NCBI GenBank assembly: GCA_001447805.1 | Contig: CP013099.1 | Span: 3,047,181-3,111,180 of the forward strand | Direction of reading: 5' to 3' | DNA: 64,000 nucleotides | DNA from: Candidatus Tenderia electrophaga | GTDB lineage: Bacteria > Pseudomonadota > Gammaproteobacteria > Tenderiales > Tenderiaceae | Part shown: piece after piece, positions 1 through 7,295 of the stretch | How positions within the stretch are numbered: position 1 is the first letter of the stretch | Layout of the letters: each line of letters begins with the position of its first letter | Program-made: the position numbers and the translations under genes | The notes under the pieces: model-generated | Told to the model about the DNA's origin: nothing | Databases searched by the model: none | Seen by the model: only the letters and a program-made list of their open reading frames with translations

Positions 1-719
1 AGCTGGGTCTGCGTTCCCGGGTGGCCGAGGGCATCGAGCTGCGCGGCAGTGTCGCCAACGGCTTTGGCCTGCCCAATGGCGAGGCCAAGTACGATCCCAC
101 CCTGGACGTGGACGCCATCGAGTATTGGCAATACGAAATCGGCGCCACCCTCACCGCCAGCCCGGATTTCTACGTCGATGCGGCCTACTTCATCCTCAAC
201 AGCTCCGACGAGATCCTCGAAGACCCCGTCGGCTCCGGCAACTTCCGCAACGTAGGCGAGACCCGGCGCAGCGGTCTGGAGGCGGAGTTCCGTTATTTCA
301 CCCCGGTGGAATATCTCGAACTGTCCCTGATTACCTCGCTCTTCGACAGCGAGATCGAGAGCAATCCGAATGCCGCCCTGGTGGGCAAGGAAGTGGTCGG
401 ACTGCCCGACAATATCACCACCCTCAGCCTCGACTACAACCCGGCCAGCGGCTGGGGCGGGCGGCTGAGCTGGCGCCAGGTGGGCGAGTACGCCCTCACC
501 GACGACAACAGCCAAAGCTATGAAGGCTACGACCTGGTCAACGCCAGCCTGTTCTACAAGGCCCGTTTCGAGCGCGGCCGCAGCCTGCGCTGGTATCTGG
601 ACCTCTACAACCTCACCGACGAAGACTATGCCGAGGCGGTGTTTTTCGGCTCCGGCACCCGGAACTACGCCCCGGCACCGCCGACCCATCTCACTGTTGG
701 TGTAGCACTGAAATACTAA
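1..719 (+). CDS. TonB-dependent outer-membrane receptor, C-terminal part
   Basis: Open reading frame that is already running at the left edge, so the N-terminal plug is outside the window. The visible 239 residues have the alternating amphipathic strands and aromatic girdle residues of a TonB-dependent receptor barrel: NSSDEI loop, 'RRSGLEAEFRYF', 'YDLVNASLFYKARF', 'LYNLTDEDYAEAVFFG', and a C-terminus ending in an aromatic residue (ALKY). Such receptors import siderophores, metal complexes or cobalamin across the outer membrane. It is followed within 65 bp by a DUF4198 protein and then tonB and exbB, so a dedicated metal uptake locus is likely. The substrate cannot be told from this fragment. 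Confidence 0.88.
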   Translation, partial: LGLRSRVAEGIELRGSVANGFGLPNGEAKYDPTLDVDAIEYWQYEIGATLTASPDFYVDAAYFILNSSDEILEDPVGSGNFRNVGETRRSGLEAEFRYFTPVEYLELSLITSLFDSEIESNPNAALVGKEVVGLPDNITTLSLDYNPASGWGGRLSWRQVGEYALTDDNSQSYEGYDLVNASLFYKARFERGRSLRWYLDLYNLTDEDYAEAVFFGSGTRNYAPAPPTHLTVGVALKY

Positions 720-784
720 CGACCCAGCTGCCCGGCATCCGGCTGCTTCGGTCGTCGAGCACTCAACTTAAAAGGAAAACCAAT

Positions 785-1486
785 ATGAACAAACATTCCG
801 TATTATTGCTGACCGCCGGCATCGCCATGACCACCAGCATCCAGGCCCACGACGTGTGGCTGGAAGGCGAAAGAGGAAATCTGCGAGTGGTCTACGGCCA
901 CGTAGGCGAACTGCAGGCCTACGACCCGGATAAGGTTAAGGCCGTGCGCGCCTACAACGACTCGGGCAAAGACGTAGACATCCGCGCCGAGACCAATGAC
1001 CATAGCATGCGGGTCAAACCCGCCGGCGAGGCCGGCATGATCACCGTCGAATACGACAACGGCTACTGGACCAAGATCGACGCCACCACCTGGGAAAATC
1101 AGTCCAAGCGCCGCTTCGACAACTATCTGGATGCCTCCCACTCGTTGAAATACAACAAGAACCTGCTCAGCTGGAGCAATGAGTACAAACAACCCACCGG
1201 GCTCAGCTTTGAAATCGTGCCCCTGGAAAACCCCCTGGCGGTGCGCGCCGGCGATAAGGTCACCCTGCAGGTGTATTACCAGGGCAAGCCCTTGGCCGAC
1301 GCCGGGGTCGAGGTGCACGGCTTTGACGACAGCTTCAAGACCGATGCCCAGGGTAAGGTGGAGGTGCCCCTCAATGCCAAGCACGACCTGCAGCACATCG
1401 CCGCCTATTATCGCTATGATGTGCCGGGCCACCTGGACGCCGACGAGGTCTCTCTGACCGCCAATCTGGTATTCCACACCCGCTAG
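785..1486 (+). CDS. DUF4198-family periplasmic protein
   Basis: 233 residues with a clear signal peptide (residues 1-21, cleavage after SIQA) and then the HDVWLEG start typical of DUF4198 proteins. The C-terminal third contains an Ig-like stretch ('[22 protein letters not shown]') as seen in NikK-like and other metal-uptake accessory proteins. A good ribosome binding site (AAAGGA) precedes the ATG. Family members are periplasmic and frequently neighbour TonB-dependent receptors or cobalt/nickel transporters. By context it probably helps the receptor encoded just upstream to handle a transition metal, though the metal is unknown. It ends 7 bp before tonB, so the genes look co-transcribed. Confidence 0.8.
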   Translation: MNKHSVLLLTAGIAMTTSIQAHDVWLEGERGNLRVVYGHVGELQAYDPDKVKAVRAYNDSGKDVDIRAETNDHSMRVKPAGEAGMITVEYDNGYWTKIDATTWENQSKRRFDNYLDASHSLKYNKNLLSWSNEYKQPTGLSFEIVPLENPLAVRAGDKVTLQVYYQGKPLADAGVEVHGFDDSFKTDAQGKVEVPLNAKHDLQHIAAYYRYDVPGHLDADEVSLTANLVFHTR

Positions 1487-1493
1487 CCGCGCC

Positions 1494-2237
1494 GTGTCGA
1501 TGGTAGTAGTCAATCAACATCGACTGTTTGCGCTGGGACTGTGCGCCGCCCTCGCCCTGCACGGGGTAGGGGCGGCCGCACTCCTGTATCGTCATTACGA
1601 GCCGCCGCAGCCCCTGTTGGCGAGCTCCAGTTTTCAGGTGGTGGCACTGGGGGAAGTAAGCACCGCGCCGCCACCACTGGCACAGCGCCAAGCGCCGCCG
1701 GAACCCATTCCCGAGCCGGAACCCATTCCCGAGCCGGAACCCATTCCCGAGCCGGAACCCATTCCCGAGCCGGAACCCATTCCCGAGCCGGAGCCTATTC
1801 CCGAGCCGGAACCGGAACCCATCCCCGAGCCAGAGCCCCTGACCGAGCGTGTGGCGCAACAGGCCCCGCCCCCGCCGACCACGGCACCAGCCATGCCGGC
1901 CGCACCGGTCAAGGACGCCGTAATGGCCAAGGCTGAGTCCGCCACCACGATACAACGCACGCCGCCGCGCAGTGATGCCGCCTATCTCAACAACGCGGTG
2001 CCGGACTATCCCCACTCGGCGCGGCGCCGGCGTCTGGAAGGTTTGGTATTGCTGGAGGTGACGGTGGATCGGCAGGGCTTTCCCGAAATGGTCGAGATCA
2101 AGTCCAGTTCCGGCCACAGCATCCTGGACGACGCGGCGCGCGGCACGGTCGAGTCGTGGCGTTTCGTCCCGGCCCAAGAGAACGGACGCAACATCACCGC
2201 CAGGGTGGAAGTGCCGATTCGTTTTGCGCTCAATTAG
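1494..2237 (+). CDS. tonB: TonB energy transducer
   Basis: 247 residues. One N-terminal membrane segment (about residues 10-30) is followed by a Pro/Glu-rich periplasmic spacer built from repeated PEPI units (residues about 68-118). The C-terminal TonB domain (about 164-247) has the conserved YP motif ('[14 protein letters not shown]'), '[18 protein letters not shown]' and 'VESWRFVPA'. It couples the ExbB/ExbD proton motor to outer-membrane receptors such as the one upstream. The start is uncertain: GTG at 1494 or ATG at 1500, neither with a clear Shine-Dalgarno. The spacer is a DNA tandem repeat and may vary in length among strains. The exbB gene that should serve it is broken 250 bp downstream. 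Confidence 0.9.
   Translation: MSMVVVNQHRLFALGLCAALALHGVGAAALLYRHYEPPQPLLASSSFQVVALGEVSTAPPPLAQRQAPPEPIPEPEPIPEPEPIPEPEPIPEPEPIPEPEPIPEPEPEPIPEPEPLTERVAQQAPPPPTTAPAMPAAPVKDAVMAKAESATTIQRTPPRSDAAYLNNAVPDYPHSARRRRLEGLVLLEVTVDRQGFPEMVEIKSSSGHSILDDAARGTVESWRFVPAQENGRNITARVEVPIRFALN
1701..1808 (+). repeat. 18-bp tandem repeat inside tonB
   Basis: Six consecutive 18-bp units of the form GAACCCATTCCCGAGCCG (five exact, the last with GAGCCT at its start). Each encodes Glu-Pro-Ile-Pro-Glu-Pro. It forms the rigid Pro-rich TonB spacer. It is coding and not a CRISPR, because there are no spacers between units. Confidence 0.9.
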
Positions 2238-2258
2238 ATCAGATGAGAGGTAGTCGCA

Positions 2259-2487
2259 ATGTTGGAGCATGAATCAAGTATGTGGATTTCATGGTGGGGC
2301 GAGGCCGACCTGGTGGTACGCGGGGTATTCGTCACTCTGGTGGCCCTGTCCCTGCTGTCCTGGACCGTCATCCTCTACAAGTCCCTGTTATTCGCCAAGC
2401 TGGCGCGCCTGGAAGCGGCGGTGAGTCGTCACTTGCGCGACGCGACGGCGCATGCCCTGCCCACGGCCATGTCCATGGTGTTTGTAG
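2259..2487 (+). pseudogene. exbB: ExbB/TolQ-type proton channel subunit, 3'-truncated by an IS3 element
   Basis: The ATG follows a GAGAGG ribosome binding site 20 bp after tonB. The 76 native residues give the ExbB N-terminus: a short amphipathic start ('MWISWWGEADLVVRGVF'), the first membrane helix ('VTLVALSLLSWTVILYKSL') and the start of the cytoplasmic domain. The sequence then runs into the end of the IS3 element at 2488 and reaches a stop inside it at 2516. The second and third helices, which carry the proton path, are missing. Neither the remainder of exbB nor exbD is found beyond the IS, so the motor gene is lost here and not merely interrupted. Confidence 0.88.
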
Positions 2488-2490
2488 TGG

Positions 2491-3366
2491 TCAAGTGTTT
2501 CCGGACACTTTGTTAAGGTCCTTTTCGTAATCCATCGGTGTCTTGTAACCCAGCGTCGAATGCAGGCGCTGAGCATTGTAATACACCGCCACGTATTCCC
2601 GGACATCAGCAATCGCTTCCTTCCGGGTCCGGTACAAGCGATCACCGGTCCATTCCCGCTTCAGGCTACTGAAGAAGCGTTCCACCGGGGCATTATCCCA
2701 GCAGTTACCCTTGCGACTCATACTGCAAACCATCCCATGTTGTGCCAGCAGCCTCTGATAGGCGCGACTGGCATATTGGCTGCCACGGTCCGAATGATGG
2801 ATCAGGCCTGGTGGCAGGTTTCTCAGATTGATCGCCATCAGCAAGGCCCGGATCACCAGGGCTTTCTTCATGCACCGATCCATGGCCCAGCCGACCACGC
2901 GGCGCGAATACAGGTCGATCACCACCGCCAGGTATACCCAGCCTTCCTGCGTCCACAGATACGTGATATCTGCGCCCCAGGCCTGGTTCGGCCTCGTCGG
3001 GTTGAACTGGCGGTTCAGCACATTCTCCGCCACCGGCAGCTGGTGTTTGCTGTCGGTTGTCGCCTTGTATTTGCGCTTCGCTCTAACCTCCAGGCTCAAC
3101 GCCTTCATCAGGCGGCGCGTCCGGTCACGGCCGATCTCAAAGCCCTCCTCGCGCAGTTTGCGCGCCATCGTTCGACTACCCAAACTGTCCCGGGAGGCCT
3201 TGAACAACGCCTTCATGCGCCGCCGCAAGGCCAGTTCCTCGGCCGGAATGACCTGGCCAGGCCGGTCCCGCCAGTCGTAGTAGGCACTGCGCTGCACACC
3301 TAGCAGGCGGCACAGATGCAATACCGGCCAACGGCATGCATGGTCCCGGATGAAGGCGTACTTCAC
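2491..3366 (-). CDS. IS3-family transposase OrfB (DDE integrase core)
   Basis: 291 residues from a GTG that overlaps the orfA stop. The retroviral-type integrase domain shows the three acidic positions: D in 'GADITYL', D in 'HHSDRGSQYAS' and E in 'APVERFFSSLK'. The element-typical 'MSRKGNCWDN' is also present. It is probably made mainly as an OrfAB fusion. A -1 slip on the A7 run in orfA (plus-strand positions about 3395-3401) leads into this frame without a stop. The protein cuts and joins the ends of the 2488-3714 element. Confidence 0.93.
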   Translation of the reverse strand: MKYAFIRDHACRWPVLHLCRLLGVQRSAYYDWRDRPGQVIPAEELALRRRMKALFKASRDSLGSRTMARKLREEGFEIGRDRTRRLMKALSLEVRAKRKYKATTDSKHQLPVAENVLNRQFNPTRPNQAWGADITYLWTQEGWVYLAVVIDLYSRRVVGWAMDRCMKKALVIRALLMAINLRNLPPGLIHHSDRGSQYASRAYQRLLAQHGMVCSMSRKGNCWDNAPVERFFSSLKREWTGDRLYRTRKEAIADVREYVAVYYNAQRLHSTLGYKTPMDYEKDLNKVSGNT

Positions 3367-3659
3367 TTCATTTCCTTCGCGAAGTACTGGCTGGCTTTTT
3401 TTAAAATCTCCTTTTCCATCCGCAGCATGCGGTTCTCCTTCCGCAGCCGATTCAGCTCCTCGCGCTCATCCGCCGACAGCTGCGCACCGCTGGCATCGTC
3501 CGAAAATTCCTGCCGCCATCGGCGCAGCAGATTGTCGTTGATCCCCAGACTCCGGGCCGCCTCCGCCACCTTGTAACCCTGTTCGGTCACCAGCGCCACC
3601 GCGTCCCGCTTGAAGTCTTCCGTGTATTTCCGTCTTGTCTTCTTCTCTGTTGGCATCAT
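3363..3659 (-). CDS. IS3-family transposase OrfA (helix-turn-helix)
   Basis: 98 residues: 'RRKYTEDFKRDAVALVTEQG' followed by a helix-turn-helix ('KVAEAARSLGINDNLLRRWRQEF') and a leucine-zipper-like C-terminus ('ELNRLRKENRMLRMEKEILKKA'). This is the DNA-end-binding part of IS3 transposases. The ATT TTA AAA AAA G run near its end is a -1 frameshift signal leading into orfB. Confidence 0.92.
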   Translation of the reverse strand: MMPTEKKTRRKYTEDFKRDAVALVTEQGYKVAEAARSLGINDNLLRRWRQEFSDDASGAQLSADEREELNRLRKENRMLRMEKEILKKASQYFAKEMK

Positions 3660-3714
3660 TCACCCCGTTATGGCATTTTACAGCCTTAACTCGGTGTCCG
3701 GATGTATCAGACCA

Positions 3715-3859
3715 CATCATAATGCTTGGTCTAAGCAGCGAGTCAAGAGTTCTTATCGTATGTCATTGTGAAAGGGACAATGGCGATACTATTCGAATAA
3801 TTTCCGCCAGAAGGGCAACTAAGAAAGAACGTAGGTTCTATGAAGGTGATCCATCATGA
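3715..3859 (+). pseudogene. brnT: BrnT toxin, 5'-truncated by IS3
   Basis: Only the last 45 or so codons remain: 'MLGLSSESRVLIVCHCERDNG', 'DTIRIISARRATKKERRFYEG'. The IISARxAxxxERRxYE segment is the diagnostic C-terminus of BrnT, a RelE-fold ribonuclease toxin of about 90 residues. The N-terminal half has been removed at the IS3 end (3714). Its TGA overlaps the brnA ATG (ATGA at 3856-3859), the usual brnTA arrangement. It cannot make a functional toxin from this locus. Confidence 0.82.
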
Positions 3860-4092
3860 AAAAAGAATATGATCTTTCAAAAATGAAATCACGCAAAAAT
3901 CCATATGCCTCAAAATTAAAAAAACCTGTCACGATGAGGCTGAGCGAGGATGTAATCAATTATTTCAAAGAAATGGCTGAAGAGTCAGGTGTGCCATACC
4001 AGAGTCTTATTAATTTGTATCTTCGAGATTGTGTGGCTCACCATAGAAAAGTAGACATATCATGGCAAAACAGCCCTAACAAAGCCAATTAA
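3856..4092 (+). CDS. brnA: BrnA antitoxin, orphaned
   Basis: 78 residues. The motifs 'MKKEYDLSKMKSRKNPYASKLKKPVTMRLSEDVINYFKEMAEESG' (given here as landmarks) and 'PYQSLINLYLRDC' are those of BrnA. BrnA is a ribbon-helix-helix antitoxin that binds BrnT and represses its own operon. The gene is intact, but its toxin partner is truncated, so this is an orphan antitoxin. It could still bind a BrnT encoded elsewhere. The stop lies inside the following attC site. The gene is AT-rich compared with the core genes, as expected for a cassette. Confidence 0.88.
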   Translation: MKKEYDLSKMKSRKNPYASKLKKPVTMRLSEDVINYFKEMAEESGVPYQSLINLYLRDCVAHHRKVDISWQNSPNKAN

Positions 4093-4181
4093 CTCGGACA
4101 TACCTCCGCGGTGCTTCTTTTGTGCTTGAAACACTAGCACAAAAGAAGCACCGCGGAGGTATGCCGGTTATTGGCGGCGTT
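4074..4181 (+). other. attC site of the brnTA cassette, interrupted in its R' core by IS1182
   Basis: R'' CCCTAAC at 4074-4080 pairs with R' CGTTA. The CGTT is at 4178-4181, and the rest (ATATGC) continues after the IS at 5920. L'' GCCAATTAACTCGG pairs with L' CCGGTTATTGGC with bulged bases. The central arm is a perfect 28-bp inverted repeat from CATACCTCC to GGAGGTATG with a short loop. This is the folded single-strand structure that IntI recognises. The IS lies exactly at the R' recombination core. Confidence 0.82.
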
Positions 4182-5915
4182 GAGGCTGTAGAAAAACCCC
4201 AAATTTGCTAACATCACTCTATATATAAAAACATCGTCGGGGGGATTGATGGCACGCTTCAAAGACTACAGCTACGAGCAGATGACCATGTTGCCGGTGT
4301 CGTTTGATCGACAGATACTTCCCGGCAGTTTCGAATACAATCTCACCTATCTCATTGAAGAGTGCCTGGACCCCTCCATTTTTCACCATCGCTACAAAAA
4401 CGATGATGGCGGGCGTCCAGCTTATGATCCAGCGATCCTGTTGAAGGTTGTTTTGTTGGCCTATTCAAAAGGGATCACCAGCAGCCGCAAGATCGAGCAG
4501 CTGTGCCGCGATAACATTCTATTTATAGCCATATCCGCCAATAGTCAGCCTCACTTCACCACCATCGCCGATTTTATTTCCTCCTCTCATCAAGAAATCG
4601 AAAAGCTGTTCCTCCAGGTACTGATGGTCTGTGACCAGGAAGGCCTGATCGGCAAAGACATGTTCGCCATCGATGGCTGCAAGCTGCCCAGCAATGCTAG
4701 CAAGGAGTGGAGCGGCACCCAGGCCGATCTTAAGAAAAAGAAGCTCAAAATGGAAAAGGCCGTGCGGCGCATGCTCAGCAAACATCGCGAAGTAGACAAG
4801 CATGGTCTCGATGAAACGATCGTCGAGCGGCAAAAACAACAGTGCCGAAAGCTGGCCAAGACCGCCAAAAAGATCCAGGCCTTTCTCGACAGCCACGACG
4901 ACCGCAAAGGCGTCAGTGGTCGCACCGTACAGAGCAACATCACTGATAATGACAGCGCCAAGATGAAAACCAGTCACGGCGTCATTCAAGGCTACACCGG
5001 CGTCGCCACCGTTGACGCCAAGCACCAGGTCATCGTCAGTGCTGAAGCCCACGGTCAAGGTCAGGAGCACAACCTGCTCAAGCCCAGCCTCGAATCGGCC
5101 AGTGCCAATCTCAAACTCAACAAGCAGGAGCGTCGCCAGATCAAGATCACCGCCGACAGCGGCTATCACAACCTAAGCGCCTTGCAATACCTGGATCAGG
5201 AAAAGCTCGACGGCTACATCGCCGATGTTGGCTTTCGATCACGCGATCCCCGTTTCAAGGACTACGAACGCCACAAGCCCGTCACACGGCTCAAGCCCAA
5301 AGAGCGCTTCACCTCAAATGAATTCAAGGTCGATCTCAAGCACAAAACCTGTATCTGTCCCGCCGGCAATGCCATGTGGTTGCAGTGCGAAGAGACAAAA
5401 ATCGGCAACAGCCTGTTCATGAAATTCCAGGGCTATGAAAATGATTGCCGTCACTGTCATCTTAGAAAACGCTGCCTCAGATCAGAGCAACAAAAGAGCC
5501 CGCGCCAGTTTGCCGTAAAGCTAGGCAACACCAAAAAACATCAACAAACCAGTCTCATCGAGAAGATGAAACAAAAGATCGACAGTGCCATGGGACGGCA
5601 TATCTACAGCCAACGGCTGGGCACTGTTGAACCTGTATTCGGAAATATCACCAGCAGTATAGGATTCAAGCGATTTAGTCTGCGAGGAAAACAGAAGGTC
5701 AACGGTCAGTGGCAATTGATTAGCATGATCCACAACATATTTAAAATACACCGATATGCGTGGAATGGGGCATAACGAATGGAATAGGTCTCAAGTATCG
5801 GGAAGAATTGATCTGTATTATTTCTCGGTGAGGATTGGATCAAATGGGGAGTAGTAAAATATTAACTGAGGCGAGTGATGGTGGTGAGACTTGTATTTGG
5901 GTTTTTCTACAGACT
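4182..5915 (+). mobile_element. IS1182-like insertion sequence, copy 1, inserted in attC
   Basis: 1734 bp. The ends are near-identical inverted repeats: left GAGGCTGTAGAAAAACCCC, right (reverse complement) AGTCTGTAGAAAAACCC. It is flanked on both sides by CGTT (4178-4181 and 5916-5919), read as a 4-bp target duplication. One transposase gene fills it. A second copy at 38222-39955 has the same ends, the same flanking CGTT and only one noticed base difference inside the gene (5616, synonymous). Confidence 0.87.
4249..5775 (+). CDS. IS1182-family-like DDE transposase, copy 1
   Basis: 508 residues from ATG 4249, preceded by a strong GGGGGGA ribosome binding site (a TTG one codon earlier is also possible). 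N-terminal 'GRPAYDPAILLKVVLLAYSKG' and 'SSRKIEQLCRDNI' are typical of the IS1182/DUF772 domain. Likely catalytic acids are D in 'NITDNDSAKM', D in 'ITADSGYHN' and E in 'GTVEPVFGNI'. A Cys-rich insert ('CICPAGNAM...CRHCHLRKRC') precedes the last acid. The product is identical in both copies, which argues for recent transposition or gene conversion. Confidence 0.88.
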   Translation: MARFKDYSYEQMTMLPVSFDRQILPGSFEYNLTYLIEECLDPSIFHHRYKNDDGGRPAYDPAILLKVVLLAYSKGITSSRKIEQLCRDNILFIAISANSQPHFTTIADFISSSHQEIEKLFLQVLMVCDQEGLIGKDMFAIDGCKLPSNASKEWSGTQADLKKKKLKMEKAVRRMLSKHREVDKHGLDETIVERQKQQCRKLAKTAKKIQAFLDSHDDRKGVSGRTVQSNITDNDSAKMKTSHGVIQGYTGVATVDAKHQVIVSAEAHGQGQEHNLLKPSLESASANLKLNKQERRQIKITADSGYHNLSALQYLDQEKLDGYIADVGFRSRDPRFKDYERHKPVTRLKPKERFTSNEFKVDLKHKTCICPAGNAMWLQCEETKIGNSLFMKFQGYENDCRHCHLRKRCLRSEQQKSPRQFAVKLGNTKKHQQTSLIEKMKQKIDSAMGRHIYSQRLGTVEPVFGNITSSIGFKRFSLRGKQKVNGQWQLISMIHNIFKIHRYAWNGA

Positions 5916-5919
5916 CGTT

Positions 5920-6160
5920 ATATGCTCAGAGGGGAAGAAGCATGATCGAATGGATATGACCGCCCCTTGTCAAGAGCACAAACCCACCCAAAACTGAAAA
6001 ATACATTTCAGTTTTTAGTTTGCACAAGCCATGTTCCTGCTGCGAACCCGTTAGTGAGTTTTACAGAGTAACTGAAAACAAACATCTATTGAGCATCAGC
6101 CCCTGAAGCGCGTAAGCGCTTCAGGGGGGGAGCTTACGGACGCATATTTTCCTTAATAAC
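5920..6160. other. Gene-free stretch between IS copy 1 and the Phd/ParE cassette, with two hairpins
   Basis: No convincing coding sequence. Hairpin 1, 5990-6015: AAAACTGAAA / TTTCAGTTTT with a 6-nt loop and a T-run, which could be a bidirectional terminator. Hairpin 2, 6100-6127: CCCCTGAAGCGC / GCGCTTCAGGGG, a perfect 12-bp stem around GTAA, without a T-run. The second might be a transcription barrier or a remnant end of another element. No attC core pair was seen here. Confidence 0.5.
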
Positions 6161-6164
6161 CATC

Positions 6165-6225
6165 TTGAAGACCCGATAACAGGTGCTATAATCAGGTCTA
6201 TTAAAGTCTATTTTAATGAGGTGGC
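6165..6225 (+). promoter_or_regulatory. Sigma70-type promoter and ribosome binding site of the Phd/ParE cassette
   Basis: -35 TTGAAG (6165-6170), 16-bp spacer, -10 TATAAT (6187-6192). A short direct repeat GTCTATT...GTCTATT lies just downstream and could be the antitoxin operator. AGGTGG stands 8 bp before the ATG at 6229. Toxin-antitoxin cassettes commonly bring their own promoter, so they do not depend on the integron Pc. Confidence 0.7.
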
Positions 6226-6228
6226 CCC

Positions 6229-6501
6229 ATGCAAACTAAGTTCTCTGAAGACGTCATTCCCCTTACGGATCTGAAGGTTAACCCCGGTAAGGTCGTTAAT
6301 CATGCCAAAGATACTCGTCGCCCTATATTGCTCACAAGCCGAGGTAGAGGCGTGGCTGTGATGCAAGGTCTTGAAGAATATGAAAAAAATGAAGAAGAGC
6401 GAGAGTTTATTAAGGCTGTTGCCGCAGGCCTGATGGAAGTGCGCGAAGGCAAAGAGCTGGAATTGGATGAAGTAAAGAAGAAGCTGGGTATCGATAAGTG
6501 A
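6229..6501 (+). CDS. Phd/YefM-family antitoxin
   Basis: 90 residues. The N-terminal DNA-binding fold has family landmarks 'VIPLTDLKVNPGKVVNHAK', 'RPILLTSRGRGVAVMQGLEEYE', and an acidic C-terminal helix ('REGKELELDEVKKKLGI') that would wrap the toxin. It neutralises the ParE/RelE-type toxin encoded by the overlapping next gene and probably represses the pair through the repeats upstream. The start has a clear ribosome binding site and promoter. The gene overlaps the toxin gene by 4 bp. Confidence 0.9.
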   Translation: MQTKFSEDVIPLTDLKVNPGKVVNHAKDTRRPILLTSRGRGVAVMQGLEEYEKNEEEREFIKAVAAGLMEVREGKELELDEVKKKLGIDK

Positions 6502-6797
6502 AGATATTTTTTGCTAACGCGGCCTACAGTGATCTAGAGGGAATCAAAGAATATTATGAGGAGGAAGGCATTCCTCATATCGGTAAGCAGTTTATAGCTG
6601 CAATTATTGAGCATGTACAAACATTGTTAGAAAACCCCGATATTGGGCGGGTGGTTCCTGAGTTCGGGGACGAGCGAATAAGAGAGCTAATCTATTCCCC
6701 TTTTCGTATTGTTTATCTAAGAGGGCAAAATTCAATTCATATCATAAGGGTGTGGCGCAGTGAGCGTTTGCTAAAATTGCCAGAAAATGAAATATAA
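6498..6797 (+). CDS. ParE/RelE-family toxin
   Basis: 99 residues: 'YSDLEGIKEYYEEEG', 'PDIGRVVPEFGDERIRELIYSPFRIVYL', 'IHIIRVWRSERLL'. These are RelE/ParE superfamily landmarks (…GR.VPE…iREl…yRIvY…). Whether it is a gyrase poison or an mRNA endonuclease is not decidable by eye. The gene is translationally coupled to the antitoxin. Its TAA (6795-6797) is part of the attC R'' core (ATATAAC). Confidence 0.88.
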   Translation: MKIFFANAAYSDLEGIKEYYEEEGIPHIGKQFIAAIIEHVQTLLENPDIGRVVPEFGDERIRELIYSPFRIVYLRGQNSIHIIRVWRSERLLKLPENEI

Positions 6798-6898
6798 CGA
6801 GCGCAATTAACACGGACATACCTCCGCGACGCTTCTTTTGTGCTTGAATAACACAAAAGAAGCACCGGTCCGGCCTGCTTCTCACCGCGGACGTTATG
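6792..6898 (+). other. attC site of the Phd/ParE cassette
   Basis: R'' ATATAAC (6792-6798) and R' CGTTATG (about 6892-6898). The central arm CTTCTTTTGTG / CACAAAAGAAG is a perfect 11-bp inverted repeat, almost the same as in the brnTA attC. The right side is rearranged (CCGGTCCGGCC then CTTCTCACCGCGG), so the outer pairing is imperfect. The shared arm sequence shows that the two attC sites are related. Confidence 0.72.
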
Positions 6899-7295
6899 TT
6901 TTTATGAGCGCTGATTTAAGTTTCAAGTGTTTTACGAAAGGTAGAAAGTCTCTATCAGAAAAGAGCAAAGGAACTTTGTTCTCAATACAGAATGTAGCAA
7001 TGATTATGTCATTGGTTTTTCTGATGGTAATACCCTTCTTCTTAAGTAGGCGATAGTTATCAGCACATTTTATAACAATGTCTCGGCCAAGCATTTCGTA
7101 TTGCTCAAGAACAGAAAGCTTTGAGCGGGCCATTTTATAGTCTCTATCACTCCGAAAGCCTTGAAGAATTTCGAGAAATATAATATCACCAATGGCAACT
7201 TCCCCTTGTTCAAGCGCTGCGTCTAGAGCATTGGTTTCGACAGAAAGAGTACCATTGAAATAATCTATCCATACGCTCGTGTCAGCTATAACCAC
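6894..7295 (-). CDS. vapC: VapC-type PIN-domain toxin, in reverse orientation in the array
   Basis: 133 residues starting at a GTG that overlaps the vapB stop (TAGTG at 7293-7297). PIN-domain acidic residues are visible: D in 'VIADTSVWIDYF', E in 'IIFLEILQGF', D in 'KTNDIIIATF' and D in 'LLFSDRDFLPF'. VapC toxins are Mg-dependent ribonucleases of tRNA or rRNA. The gene reads against the neighbouring cassettes, and its TAA (6894-6896) lies in the R' core of the preceding attC. That makes an ordinary Pc-driven transcript impossible and implies its own promoter. Confidence 0.9.
   Translation of the reverse strand: MVIADTSVWIDYFNGTLSVETNALDAALEQGEVAIGDIIFLEILQGFRSDRDYKMARSKLSVLEQYEMLGRDIVIKCADNYRLLKKKGITIRKTNDIIIATFCIENKVPLLFSDRDFLPFVKHLKLKSALIKT

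Larger units (their letters stand above)
2488..3714 (-). mobile_element. IS3-family insertion sequence (complete, 1227 bp)
   Basis: The terminal inverted repeats are imperfect over about 30 bp: both ends begin TGGTC, then share TCCGGACAC and GTTAAG in the same spacing. The element carries orfA and orfB on the minus strand with an A7 slippery run between them. No target-site duplication is visible: the left flank ends in GTAG and the right flank begins CATCATA. The flanks belong to two unrelated genes (exbB on the left, brnT on the right), so the insertion was accompanied by deletion or by recombination between two copies. Confidence 0.88.

Noticed and set aside
803-1513. Long antisense frames opposite the DUF4198 gene, and likewise opposite argS (11562-12971), priA, gltD (59349-61034), gltB (60992-62134) and the TPR genes (31954-33462)
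   Set aside because: All lie antisense to genes with recognisable domains and have repetitive low-complexity composition typical of high-GC shadows.
1701-1808. Possible CRISPR-like repeat
   Set aside because: Units are contiguous without spacers and in frame in the TonB Pro-rich linker.
6838-7056. A 72-codon plus-strand frame in the vapC region
   Set aside because: It is antisense to vapC and starts inside the attC. The PIN-domain gene on the other strand explains the region.
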